Source: JANRKF01 sp033763575 (GTDB lineage Bacteria; Pseudomonadota; Alphaproteobacteria; Rickettsiales; SXRF01). From it: a stretch of DNA of 64,000 nt. The notes under the pieces were generated by a model. That model saw only the letters and a list, made by a program, of their open reading frames with translations. It ran no database searches and was not told the DNA's origin. The stretch lies in the NCBI GenBank assembly GCA_033763575.1, contig JANRKF010000033.1, positions 62,001 through 126,000 of the forward strand, read 5' to 3'. Below are positions 35,781 to 43,471 of this stretch, one piece after another. Within the stretch, counting starts at the first letter, position 1. Each line of letters begins with the position of its first letter. The position numbers were made by a program, and so were the translations under genes.

Positions 35781-37681
35781 CGTTTCTTCCACCCTCCTTT
35801 TTGCGCAATCTCCGACACTGTGCCGGCAGCAATATCGACCCCGGCGAATACCCAGAAATCCGCAAGCGGCCTCGCATCGCCCAACCCGTAACGTTCGAGC
35901 CCTGTCAACGCCGTTGTATCATGTGTACGCTCAAGCTCAAGCAAATGCCGCACGCGCTGCCGCGACCGCTCGGCCTGCGGGTTTCCCGGCCTGCGGTAGG
36001 GATGCTTGGCATATTGCTCCGGCCGCACCCAGCGGTGATAGGCCACGGTGCAGTCCGGCTGAAAAACATCCACCCCGTGCGTCCACAGACGCGCCGACAG
36101 GCTGATTTCATCACCATAAAAATAAATATGCGGGTCGATCGGCACTTTTTTCCAGGTCTCCGCTCGCGCAAACATGAAATTGGCGATCACGAACGGCGTG
36201 GGAGCAAGCCCGCCTTGCGGCGCATCCTTGCGCACGAAATAGCCACTCAGATGCACCAGTTGCGCATCATTCGCCGCGCCCAGCCTGCGCACGCGTATGC
36301 GCGTCACATAGTAGGGCGAATAATCTTTTTTATCCGGCAACTCGTAAGTGGGCAGATAGGCCGAGATCACCGCCTGCGCGTTCGGGCAGCGCGCCAACAT
36401 CCCGATCAGCGCCTCATCCCAGCCCGGCTCGAAACGCATATGGGAATCGATTTGCAGGATATATTCCTCGCCCGCATGAAGCGCCATCGCCTCGGCCCGC
36501 GCCCAGTTCGCGCCCCTGCTCTTTCGGCAATCGACTTGTCGCAGCGTCACCTGCGGCGGCGGGGTGAAGCGGCAATCGGCGTCTTCGTACAGATGTATCT
36601 GGTGGCAAATACCCACATGCACCCGGTCGGGATAGCGTGCCCGCGCCAGCAGATCGGCCACCGTCGCCTGCGTTTCCGGATCGCGGTAGCTGGCAATCGC
36701 GACGAAAATGCGCGGCCTGCCACCGGCTTTTTCCCGCTTCGGGGTGAAATTGCCCACACGCGCATGCGGCGCGATGGTGCCGCGCATGATATCCACCCCG
36801 ATGAAGGCGAAATAATCGGAAAGCGGCCGCGCACTCCCCAGCGGATAGCGCTCGATATGCGTGAGCGCTTCGGCGTCCTCCGCCGGTTCGAACCCCAGCA
36901 CATGCAGGTTGCGGGCGAGCGAAAGCCGGTTCTGCCGCGCCGCATGATCGCGGTATTGATCCTGGTCCTTCACCCCTTTGCGGTCCCAGTAATGATACAG
37001 CACCGGGCGGTCGAGATGATAAATATCGTAACCGTGCGTCCACAGCCTAGCCGAGTAATTCAGCTCCTCGCCCCAGAAATAAACATGCGGGTCGAACGGC
37101 ACTTCTTCCAGCGTCCCGGCATGGGTGAACATGAAATTCCCCACCCATGAGGCGGTGAGGAACGGCTGCGTAAAATTCGTTTGCGGTATCATGAGTTTGA
37201 TGAGGTGGACGATCTGCGCATCCTGCATATCGCCCAGGCGATTGACCGTCGCCACCGGCAGCAAGCCCTGCAATTCCGGTTTATGATCCGGCGGCGTATA
37301 GCCGGGCAGCCACGCGGTGAGGACCGCCTTTCTCGTGGGCAGGCCTTCCAGCAGCGCGATCAATGTTTCATCCCAGCCCGGCTCGAAACGATGGTGCGCC
37401 TGAAGCTGCAGGATGTAGTCCTCGCCCGCCCATAATTTCTGCGCTTCGTTCCTAGCCCACCCAGCTCCCCTCGCATCGCGCACATGGAACTGCACCGCCC
37501 GCACCTGATCGGCACGCGGCAGCGGCACCGCGAGCATTTCCGCATCCTCCGCCGGATCGTATTGCCAGCAAAGCCCCACCGAAATCCGCTCCGGATAACG
37601 CGCTTTGGCAAACAAATCGGCGAGGGTGTGGTGACACTCCGGATCGCGATAGCTTACCATCTGGACAAAAATGCGTTTCAT
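35777..37681 (-). CDS. Tandem GT60-like glycosyltransferase
   Basis: A 634-residue cytosolic protein of two GT60-like domains (about 1-310 and 322-634). Each has IFVxxxSYRDPE near its start, RxAxxL, GWDExLI, FMF, DPHxYFxGxE and WTHGxDxxxxD. The metal-binding DxH motif is intact in domain 2 (D412-S-H414) but reads Q94-A-H96 in domain 1, so domain 1 may be non-catalytic or bind the acceptor. It is the first gene of the operon that continues into the fusion protein and lysK, and it is divergent from the sulfotransferase. Confidence 0.85.
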   Translation of the reverse strand: MKRIFVQMVSYRDPECHHTLADLFAKARYPERISVGLCWQYDPAEDAEMLAVPLPRADQVRAVQFHVRDARGAGWARNEAQKLWAGEDYILQLQAHHRFEPGWDETLIALLEGLPTRKAVLTAWLPGYTPPDHKPELQGLLPVATVNRLGDMQDAQIVHLIKLMIPQTNFTQPFLTASWVGNFMFTHAGTLEEVPFDPHVYFWGEELNYSARLWTHGYDIYHLDRPVLYHYWDRKGVKDQDQYRDHAARQNRLSLARNLHVLGFEPAEDAEALTHIERYPLGSARPLSDYFAFIGVDIMRGTIAPHARVGNFTPKREKAGGRPRIFVAIASYRDPETQATVADLLARARYPDRVHVGICHQIHLYEDADCRFTPPPQVTLRQVDCRKSRGANWARAEAMALHAGEEYILQIDSHMRFEPGWDEALIGMLARCPNAQAVISAYLPTYELPDKKDYSPYYVTRIRVRRLGAANDAQLVHLSGYFVRKDAPQGGLAPTPFVIANFMFARAETWKKVPIDPHIYFYGDEISLSARLWTHGVDVFQPDCTVAYHRWVRPEQYAKHPYRRPGNPQAERSRQRVRHLLELERTHDTTALTGLERYGLGDARPLADFWVFAGVDIAAGTVSEIAQKGGWKKR

Positions 37682-37691
37682 AGGAAAAGAA

Positions 37692-37762
37692 TCGTTAGTT
37701 GTTCACCTTTAGTCATTGATGCATGTATAGTATACATCCAGCTAACGACTAACAACTAACGA
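37692..37762. promoter_or_regulatory. Nested palindromes in the divergent control region of the modification cluster
   Basis: A 12-base inverted repeat, TCGTTAGTTGTT (37692-37703) and AACAACTAACGA (37751-37762), flanks a perfect 15-base palindrome ATGTATAGTATACAT (37723-37737). The palindrome contains a -10 box for each strand (TATAGT to the right, TATACT to the left). TTCACC at 37702-37707 could be the rightward -35. A dimeric repressor at the centre could control both directions. Confidence 0.55.
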
Positions 37763-37765
37763 CTT

Positions 37766-38467
37766 ATGACTATTTTCGTCCTCGGCATGCATAGAAGCGG
37801 CACCTCGGCCATCACCCGGCTGATTGCCGATATGGGCGCCTATATCGGCGCGGAAGACGAGATGCTGCCGCCCAATCCCGATAACCCGCAAGGCTTCTGG
37901 GAACGGGGCGATGTGCTCGCCATTAATCGCGCCATCATGCAGGCGCAGCACTGCAACTGGTATACGGTCGAACATTTCGATAGCCGCCAGCCCCTGCCCC
38001 CGGCACTCCAGCGGCCTTTACAGGCCTGCGCCGCAACGCTTGCCGCCCATTCGCCCTTCGTGGTCAAAGACCCGCGATTCTGCCTGACGCTGCCCTACTG
38101 GCTGCCGCATGTGCAAAACCCGGTGATTGTGCTGGCGCTCCGGCACCCGGCCACCATTGCCGATTCACTGCACCGCCGCAATAATATGGCACCGGAACAG
38201 GGGCTGGCGCTGTGGGAAAATCACATGACTCACGCGCTGAAAAATATCGCAGGCCTGCCGGTGGTGCGCTGCCGGTTTGAAACACTGATGGAAAATCCGG
38301 CGGAAGAAATTCCTGCGCTGCACCGCGCCCTGGCCAGGCATTTCCCGGGCCTGACCCTGCCGTCCATCCACGCGATTAACCCGGCCTTTGCCCGCGCCGC
38401 GCCCGCTAAAATCCAACTGAGTAGTACGCAGCAGGCGCTCTATGAGCGCGCCATGAAAGGTGAGTAG
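37766..38467 (+). CDS. Sulfotransferase-family protein
   Basis: A 233-residue cytosolic protein. The N-terminus LGMHRSGTSAITRLI is the PAPS 5'-phosphosulfate loop of sulfotransferases, and LALRHPATIADSLHRRNN is the 3'-phosphate-binding strand-helix with its Arg and Ser. WERGDV follows the first loop. Proteins of this type sulfate carbohydrates or proteins. It is divergent from, and shares a control region with, the GT60 genes, suggesting that it modifies the same glycan. The acceptor is unknown. Confidence 0.85.
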   Translation: MTIFVLGMHRSGTSAITRLIADMGAYIGAEDEMLPPNPDNPQGFWERGDVLAINRAIMQAQHCNWYTVEHFDSRQPLPPALQRPLQACAATLAAHSPFVVKDPRFCLTLPYWLPHVQNPVIVLALRHPATIADSLHRRNNMAPEQGLALWENHMTHALKNIAGLPVVRCRFETLMENPAEEIPALHRALARHFPGLTLPSIHAINPAFARAAPAKIQLSSTQQALYERAMKGE

Positions 38468-38562
38468 CGCCCGTAATTACAAGTTATGAGAGGCGAGTAG
38501 CGCCCGTAATTACAAGTTATGAGAGGCGAGTAGCGCCGAGCCAGCCCTGAGCTTGCCTCATG
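38462..38562. repeat. 33-bp tandem repeat joined to family D repeat
   Basis: A 33-base unit starting GAGTAGCGCCCGTAATTAC occurs at 38462 and 38495, with a 10-base third start at 38528. From 38516 the sequence matches in inverse orientation the element at 17321-17368. It lies between the sulfotransferase and LytM genes (132 bp without a gene). There are no spacers between the units, so it is not CRISPR. Confidence 0.8.
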
Positions 38563-38599
38563 GGACGCGCAGCAGCGCGTACCGGAGGCCACTTAAAAA

Positions 38600-39382
38600 T
38601 CAAAGCCCCGCTACTTTATGATCGAGGTATTTCTGCGGATCGACGGCCTTGGTGCCGTCGCGCATTGAGAAATAAAGCTGCGGCTTGCTGACGCTGCCGG
38701 TCGAGCCGACATAGCCGAGTATATCGCCTTGCTTCACGCGGTCGTATTTCTCGACGCCGTAACGCGCAAGATGGGCGTAGGTGGTGGTTTTGCCGCCGCC
38801 ATGCTTGACGATGACCATTTTGCCATAGCCCTGCATTTTGCTGTCGGCATACACCACTTCGCCGTCGGCGGCAGCCCATACCGGCTCGCCCTCATCGGCG
38901 GCGATGCTGATGCCGTCGCTCACTTTGCCTTTGCCTTTATCGCCAAACGACGACGCAACATCACGGCTTGAAACCGGCCAGATATATTGCGAACCTTGCG
39001 CGACCGGTTTCTCGCCGAAGCCGGTCATCTCACGCGGCTTGCTGGTCCATGCATTGACCGGCGCAGGCGCGGCCATCACCATTTTTTTCTCCTGCACAGG
39101 CGCGACCATCACTTCCGTTCCACCCGCCGCCGGTTGCAGGTCGCTCACGCCGATGGAGGAAACAGGCGCGGTCGATTGCGTCGGCTGCGAAAACGCCATT
39201 TGCTGTTCCACCGGCGCCTGATAGCGGACCGGCGCAGACGGGCGCACCGAACGCGACGCCATCATATTGCGATTAGCATGTTGGCCAAAATATTCCTGCC
39301 CGCGCAGGTCCACCATTGCCGGGGGTTGCGTGCAGGCAGAAAGCGCGATGAACGATGTGAAAATCAATAATGAACGGGACAT
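38600..39382 (-). CDS. LytM (M23)-domain lipoprotein, probably non-catalytic
   Basis: A 260-residue lipoprotein: signal peptide with lipobox LSAC (Cys17), a Pro/Ala-rich linker (about 30-130), and a C-terminal LytM domain (about 145-260). The zinc ligands of active M23 enzymes are changed: the HxGxD site reads SDGISIAA and the last His-containing strand reads PQLYFSM. So it probably activates amidases, as NlpD and EnvC do, rather than cutting peptidoglycan. It sits in the conserved lppB/nlpD position next to pcm and surE. A LysM domain is not evident. Confidence 0.85.
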   Translation of the reverse strand: MSRSLLIFTSFIALSACTQPPAMVDLRGQEYFGQHANRNMMASRSVRPSAPVRYQAPVEQQMAFSQPTQSTAPVSSIGVSDLQPAAGGTEVMVAPVQEKKMVMAAPAPVNAWTSKPREMTGFGEKPVAQGSQYIWPVSSRDVASSFGDKGKGKVSDGISIAADEGEPVWAAADGEVVYADSKMQGYGKMVIVKHGGGKTTTYAHLARYGVEKYDRVKQGDILGYVGSTGSVSKPQLYFSMRDGTKAVDPQKYLDHKVAGL

Positions 39383-39449
39383 AAGGATACCTCTTAATTC
39401 TCACGCGTAGCACAGGAGGGTTAAGAATTTGTGAACCAAGATAATTGTC

Positions 39450-39520
39450 ATTCCTGCGCAGGCAGGAATCTCTTTCAATACTTGTGCAGCGGCTACAGAG
39501 ATCCCCGCCTTCGCGGGGAT
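39450..39520. repeat. Two family A palindromes
   Basis: ATTCCTGC-GCAG-GCAGGAAT (39450-39469) and ATCCCCGCCTTCGCGGGGAT (39501-39520), 31 bases apart, between pcm and the LytM gene. Together they fill most of the gap. Confidence 0.85.
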
Positions 39521-39528
39521 GACGGGAA

Positions 39529-40176
39529 TCAATCACTTATCAACGGCACAAAACGTACCGCCATCAGCGTTTCTCTGGATATTTCACCGTCTTTCGACTT
39601 GCTGATTCTCACCAGCGACTGGCCGTCACCATTCGTTCCCACCGGAATCACCATGATGCCGCCAGGGGCAAGCTGGGTGAGATAGCAGTCGGGAACGGCG
39701 CTCGCCGCCGCCGTCACCAGTATCCGCTCAAACGGCGCCGCCGCCGCCCAGCCCTTGCTGCCGTCACCGCGAATACTCACGATATTATGCAGCCCCAGCT
39801 CGCGGAAACGTTCCTCGGCCAGCACCAGCAATTCCTTATGTCTTTCAATAGTATACACCCGGCGGGCGAGCTTCGCCAGAATGGCGGCCTGATAGCCCGA
39901 CCCCGTGCCGATTTCCAGCACGCGCATGCGGGAAGTAAGCTGCAATGCCTGCGTCATCGCCGCCACCACGGTGGGCTGGCTGATGGTCTGGCCTTGTGGA
40001 ATCGGCAGCGCCGTATCGTCATAGGCATGATCGCGGAAGGTGGCTTCCACAAACATTTCCCGTGGCACCTGCTCCATCGCGGAGAGCACCAGCGTATCGC
40101 GGATACCGCTATTTCTCAGCTGCATGATGAGGCGGAGGCGCGAAGGCAACATCTCGTCGCCGGCAAGGGCCTGCAT
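39529..40176 (-). CDS. pcm: Protein-L-isoaspartate O-methyltransferase
   Basis: Repairs age-damaged L-isoaspartyl residues by SAM-dependent methylation. From the ATG at 40176 it has 215 residues, the usual length. Motifs are PREMFV, YDDTALPIPQGQTISQP, motif I VLEIGTGSGYQAAIL and GDGSKGW. A longer frame to 40320 exists, but the first 48 codons are unlike the family and contain the promoter. It stands between surE and the nlpD-type gene as in many proteobacteria, though an orphan gene separates it from surE. Confidence 0.94.
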   Translation of the reverse strand: MQALAGDEMLPSRLRLIMQLRNSGIRDTLVLSAMEQVPREMFVEATFRDHAYDDTALPIPQGQTISQPTVVAAMTQALQLTSRMRVLEIGTGSGYQAAILAKLARRVYTIERHKELLVLAEERFRELGLHNIVSIRGDGSKGWAAAAPFERILVTAAASAVPDCYLTQLAPGGIMVIPVGTNGDGQSLVRISKSKDGEISRETLMAVRFVPLISD

Positions 40177-40225
40177 GAAAAGATCCGGCGGTATGTTCAA
40201 TTGCGTCTGCACAATACCAGTCTGT

Positions 40226-40255
40226 ATTATATAATTATTAACAAAGAATGAGTAA
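40226..40255 (-). promoter_or_regulatory. Sigma70-like promoter for pcm
   Basis: On the minus strand, TTACTC (40250-40255), an 18-base spacer and a perfect TATAAT (40226-40231). Transcription should start near 40219, leaving a leader of about 43 bases before the ATG at 40176 and supporting that start. The same AT-rich stretch is upstream of the divergent gene at 40290. Confidence 0.5.
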
Positions 40256-40289
40256 ATTGAACGGGTAGCAATAATCATTGAGAAACGAG

Positions 40290-41132
40290 ATGGATAACGA
40301 CGATCAGGATTTTCAAGCATCCCTTCGCACCTTTCGTCTGGCCATCGGATCCGCTGGCCTTACAGCGCGTGAACGGGAGCGTCTGGACTGGGCCATCCGA
40401 TCCAGGCTTGAGATGCCGCTGGCCGGACAACCCACCAAATTTTATAATTTCGATGACGACTGGCAATTAATGGAAGCGGCCATCAGGGAGAAATATCCCC
40501 GTGCGTCCGGCGGAGTGCGGGCGCTGCTGACGGAAGCCTGCGAAGCGATAGGCAGCGATACAGCGCTTCATGTCTATGACCGCCTGTGTTCGCCAACAGT
40601 GGCTGACCCGGAAGAACTCTTCCCCAGGCTGAAGGAAATCGCTGACCCCGCCCAGCGCGAGCAGGAACTCGACAGGATTATGGATTTGTATAATGCGACT
40701 ATGAATAATGGCACGGTGCTTGACATGATTCATGAGACGCAAAGAGCCTTGATGCACCATAATATGGAGAGAAAACGTTCACTGCCACAACTTTCCATGG
40801 AATACACAAAACATCTCCCTATTTCGGACGAGGTGCTCAAAATAAGGGGGGATATGATACCTCAATTTGAGTATTTATGTGAATTAGTAAAAAGGGTCGC
40901 CCTGGAGAACATAGGAGATCGATTGATACAATTGGATCACCTCCAAGACGATCAGGTAAGAACGGAACGAAGAGCCTATTATGAAAACGAATTGAAGCTT
41001 CCTCATACCCTTATTGAAGATGTCGTGGCGTATTTCAGATTTATGCACGAAGAACAGCTCACGGCCAGAAACAACGGGAAAACAACCAACACCACCCCGC
41101 CAAAAGACGGCAACGACGGCTGGTCACGCTAA
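40290..41132 (+). CDS. Orphan helical protein between pcm and surE
   Basis: 280 residues, no signal peptide or membrane segment, rich in Glu/Arg/Asp and Leu, so mostly helical. It contains LHVYDRLCSP and long charged helices (PAQREQELDRIMDLYNATMN). The tail is Asn/Thr/Pro-rich. I chose the ATG at 40290 behind GAGAAACGAG. It is transcribed against its neighbours and overlaps the surE 3' end by four bases, breaking the usual surE-pcm pair. The 3' part is visibly AT-richer than the surroundings. No family recognised. Confidence 0.7.
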   Translation: MDNDDQDFQASLRTFRLAIGSAGLTARERERLDWAIRSRLEMPLAGQPTKFYNFDDDWQLMEAAIREKYPRASGGVRALLTEACEAIGSDTALHVYDRLCSPTVADPEELFPRLKEIADPAQREQELDRIMDLYNATMNNGTVLDMIHETQRALMHHNMERKRSLPQLSMEYTKHLPISDEVLKIRGDMIPQFEYLCELVKRVALENIGDRLIQLDHLQDDQVRTERRAYYENELKLPHTLIEDVVAYFRFMHEEQLTARNNGKTTNTTPPKDGNDGWSR

Positions 41133-41881
41133 AAGATTTTATCCAGCACCGAAAGGGTTTGGTAATCTGTCATATCCATGCCGATGGGGGTGACGGTGAT
41201 GAAGCCCTTGCTCAAAAAATCCAAATCCACGTTCGGTTTTTCCGGGGTGTTGTCACGCTCGCCCCCCAGCCAGTAATAAGGGCGTCCCTTGGGGTCAACA
41301 CGCTCACCGAGTTTAATGTTCATCACCCGTTTTCCTTGTGCGCAGACTTTCACCCCCTTCACCTTCGAGGCCGTGCAATCCGGGAAGTTGAGGTTGATGA
41401 GCGTGTCCTTCGGCCAGGGTTTTTTCAGCAATGTTTTGATAATACCCGGCGCATGTTTTTCCGCCGTTTGCCATTGGATTTTTTCCGGGTCCTCATAAAG
41501 CAAGGAAAGCGCCACACTCGGCACACCCAGAATACAACCTTCCATCGCCGCCGCAATCGTGCCGGAATAGGTCACATCGTCGCCCGCGTTGGAGCCACGG
41601 TTCACGCCAGAGAGAATCAGCGTCACCTTCTGTTTGGCAGGAATGATTTGCTTTAACGCCAGCAGCACACAATCCGTCGGCGTACCCAGCACCGCATAAC
41701 GTTTCGGAGTGATCTTCCGCACCCGCACCGGCGTATGCAATGTGAGCGAATGCCCCGCCCCGCTCTGCTCGGTCTCCGGCGCCACCACCCACACATCATC
41801 GGAAAGCGCCCGCGCAATTTTTTCGAGCACTTCAAGGCCCGGTGCATTTATTCCATCGTCATTTGTAATGAGGATTCTCAT
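41129..41881 (-). CDS. surE: 5'/3'-nucleotidase SurE
   Basis: Stationary-phase survival nucleotidase that dephosphorylates nucleoside monophosphates with a divalent metal. The 250-residue protein begins MRILITNDDGINAPGL (metal-binding Asp pair), with SGAGHSLTL and SGVNRGSNAGDDVTYSGTIAAAMEG, both diagnostic. The C-terminus (ITVTPIGMDMTDYQTL) is normal. It follows serS after a repeat-filled gap. Confidence 0.97.
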   Translation of the reverse strand: MRILITNDDGINAPGLEVLEKIARALSDDVWVVAPETEQSGAGHSLTLHTPVRVRKITPKRYAVLGTPTDCVLLALKQIIPAKQKVTLILSGVNRGSNAGDDVTYSGTIAAAMEGCILGVPSVALSLLYEDPEKIQWQTAEKHAPGIIKTLLKKPWPKDTLINLNFPDCTASKVKGVKVCAQGKRVMNIKLGERVDPKGRPYYWLGGERDNTPEKPNVDLDFLSKGFITVTPIGMDMTDYQTLSVLDKIF

Positions 41882-41898
41882 TCATACCTCTCTATGTC

Positions 41899-41952
41899 AT
41901 CCCCGCGAAGGCGGGGATCCATTCGCGAATAGATTGCCGCCTACGCGGCAAT
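41899..41952. repeat. Two family A palindromes at the serS 3' end
   Basis: ATCCCCGC-GAAG-GCGGGGAT (41899-41918) and ATTGCCGC-CTAC-GCGGCAAT (41933-41952). The second contains the serS stop codon and supplies its last residues (VIAA). Confidence 0.85.
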
Positions 41953-43380
41953 GACGGTTAAACCACCCATATAAGGCACAAGCGCTTCCGGCACGGTGAT
42001 GCTGCCATCCTCGTGCTGGTAATTTTCGATGATGGCGACCATGGTGCGGCCAATCGGCAGGCCGGAACCGTTCAGCGTATGCACGAACAAATTTTCTTTG
42101 CCGCGCTTGAAGCGCGCCTTCATGCGCCGCGCCTGGAACCCGCCGCAGTTGGAGCAGCTGGAAATTTCACGGTAGGCATCCTGCCCCGGCATCCACACCT
42201 CGATATCATAGGTTTTTTCGGCGGAGAAGCCCATATCCCCCGTGCAAAGCAGCACCGTGCGATACGGCAGGCCGAGCTTTTGCAAAATGGCCTCAGCATT
42301 CGCCGTCATCCGCTCATGCTCTGCAACCGATTGTTCCGGGGTCGTAATGGAAACCATCTCCACTTTGCTGAACTGGTGCTGGCGGATCATCCCCTTCGTG
42401 TCCCGCCCTGCCGAACCCGCCTCAGAGCGGAAACAAGGCGTATACGCCGTCATGCGCATGGGCAGGGCCGCCTCCTCCAAAATGCTATCCGCCACCAGGT
42501 TGGTAAGCGGCACTTCGGCCGTGGGGATGAGCCAGAAATCATTTGATGAAATAGCAACAATTTTTTCAGGATTATTATCTATATCATATATTACTTTGCA
42601 TTTGTAGCCGCTTGCCTTCCATTTATTCACCCATTCAACTGCCGTGGGATTTGATAATTTAATTATGCCATCAGGGTCTGTATGAAACTGAGCTTTTGTA
42701 ATTGGCAACTCAGGTACAGAACTTGCCACTCTAAATAAATCGTCTTTAAATTTCGGCAGCTGCCCGGTGCCATACGCCGCCGCATCTTTCACCAGAAACG
42801 GCGGCACCATTTCGGTGTAGCCCGCGTTCACATTATGATCGAGGAAGAAGGAAGCCAGCGCCCGCTCCATCCGCGCTAAGGCCCCTTTAAGCACCACAAA
42901 ACGGGCACCGCTTAGTTTCGCCGCGCCTTCAAAATCCATGAGGCCGAGCGCCGTGCCAATGTCGTCATGCAGCTTGGGTGCAAAATCAAATTTCCGTGGC
43001 TCGCCCCATTTGCGAATTTCCTTATTATCCTTTTCATCCGCCCCTTGCGGCACATCGTCGGCGGGTAAATTTGGCAAAGATTCCAAAATCGATTCCAACT
43101 CACCGCGCCCAGAAAGATTCTCCTCCAATGCTGCAATGGCATCGTTATTCGCTTTGGCTTCGGCCATAATTTGCGAAGCATCCGCGCCACTACGCTTGGC
43201 CTCGCCGATGTGTTTGGCAAAGCCATTGCGCTTTGAAAGCAGCTCTTGCAGGCTTGTTTGCTGCGCACGCTTTTTTTCATCGAGCGCCAGAATTTCCTGC
43301 GCTTTTGCCTCCAACCCCCGGCGTTTCAGCGCGGCATCAAACCCTTCCGGATCCTGGCGAATATATTTAATATCATGCAT
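41941..43380 (-). CDS. serS: Seryl-tRNA synthetase with an AT-rich internal insertion
   Basis: Class II synthetase that charges tRNA-Ser (and SelC if present). The N-terminal coiled coil (about 30-105) is followed by the catalytic core with motif 2 CFRSEAGSAGRDTKGMIRQHQF and motif 3 SNCGGFQARRMKARF. At 479 residues it is about 50 longer than usual. The excess is about residues 217-283 (42534-42732), between FKDDLFR and LIPTAEVPLTN, where normal enzymes have only a few residues. This stretch is strikingly AT-rich (13 G/C in the 60 bases 42541-42600). The last residues come from a palindrome. Confidence 0.95.
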   Translation of the reverse strand: MHDIKYIRQDPEGFDAALKRRGLEAKAQEILALDEKKRAQQTSLQELLSKRNGFAKHIGEAKRSGADASQIMAEAKANNDAIAALEENLSGRGELESILESLPNLPADDVPQGADEKDNKEIRKWGEPRKFDFAPKLHDDIGTALGLMDFEGAAKLSGARFVVLKGALARMERALASFFLDHNVNAGYTEMVPPFLVKDAAAYGTGQLPKFKDDLFRVASSVPELPITKAQFHTDPDGIIKLSNPTAVEWVNKWKASGYKCKVIYDIDNNPEKIVAISSNDFWLIPTAEVPLTNLVADSILEEAALPMRMTAYTPCFRSEAGSAGRDTKGMIRQHQFSKVEMVSITTPEQSVAEHERMTANAEAILQKLGLPYRTVLLCTGDMGFSAEKTYDIEVWMPGQDAYREISSCSNCGGFQARRMKARFKRGKENLFVHTLNGSGLPIGRTMVAIIENYQHEDGSITVPEALVPYMGGLTVIAA

Positions 43381-43394
43381 TTCATTTCTCCTTC

Positions 43395-43471
43395 GTCATT
43401 GCGAGCGAACGCGAAGCAATCCATCTTTCCTAAGCTGGATCGCCACGTCGCCTATGGCTCCTCGCGATGAC
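43395..43471. repeat. Family B palindromic repeat at the tatC 3' end
   Basis: GTCATTGCGAG...CTCGCGATGAC, with GCAATCCATC/GCTGGATCGC-type internal pairing, matching 16700-16774. The tatC stop and its last codons (CHREEP) lie in it. Confidence 0.87.

Noticed and set aside
35753..37150. Long plus-strand frame opposite the GT60 protein gene
   Set aside because: Arg/His/Pro-rich product with no domain; a typical shadow of a GC-rich coding strand. The minus-strand frame has clear repeated domains.
38462..38562. CRISPR array
   Set aside because: The 33-bp units are directly contiguous, with no spacers, and only two are complete; no cas genes are seen.
40179..40320. Longer pcm N-terminus
   Set aside because: It would include the promoter and an AT-rich untypical sequence; the ATG at 40176 gives the normal length.
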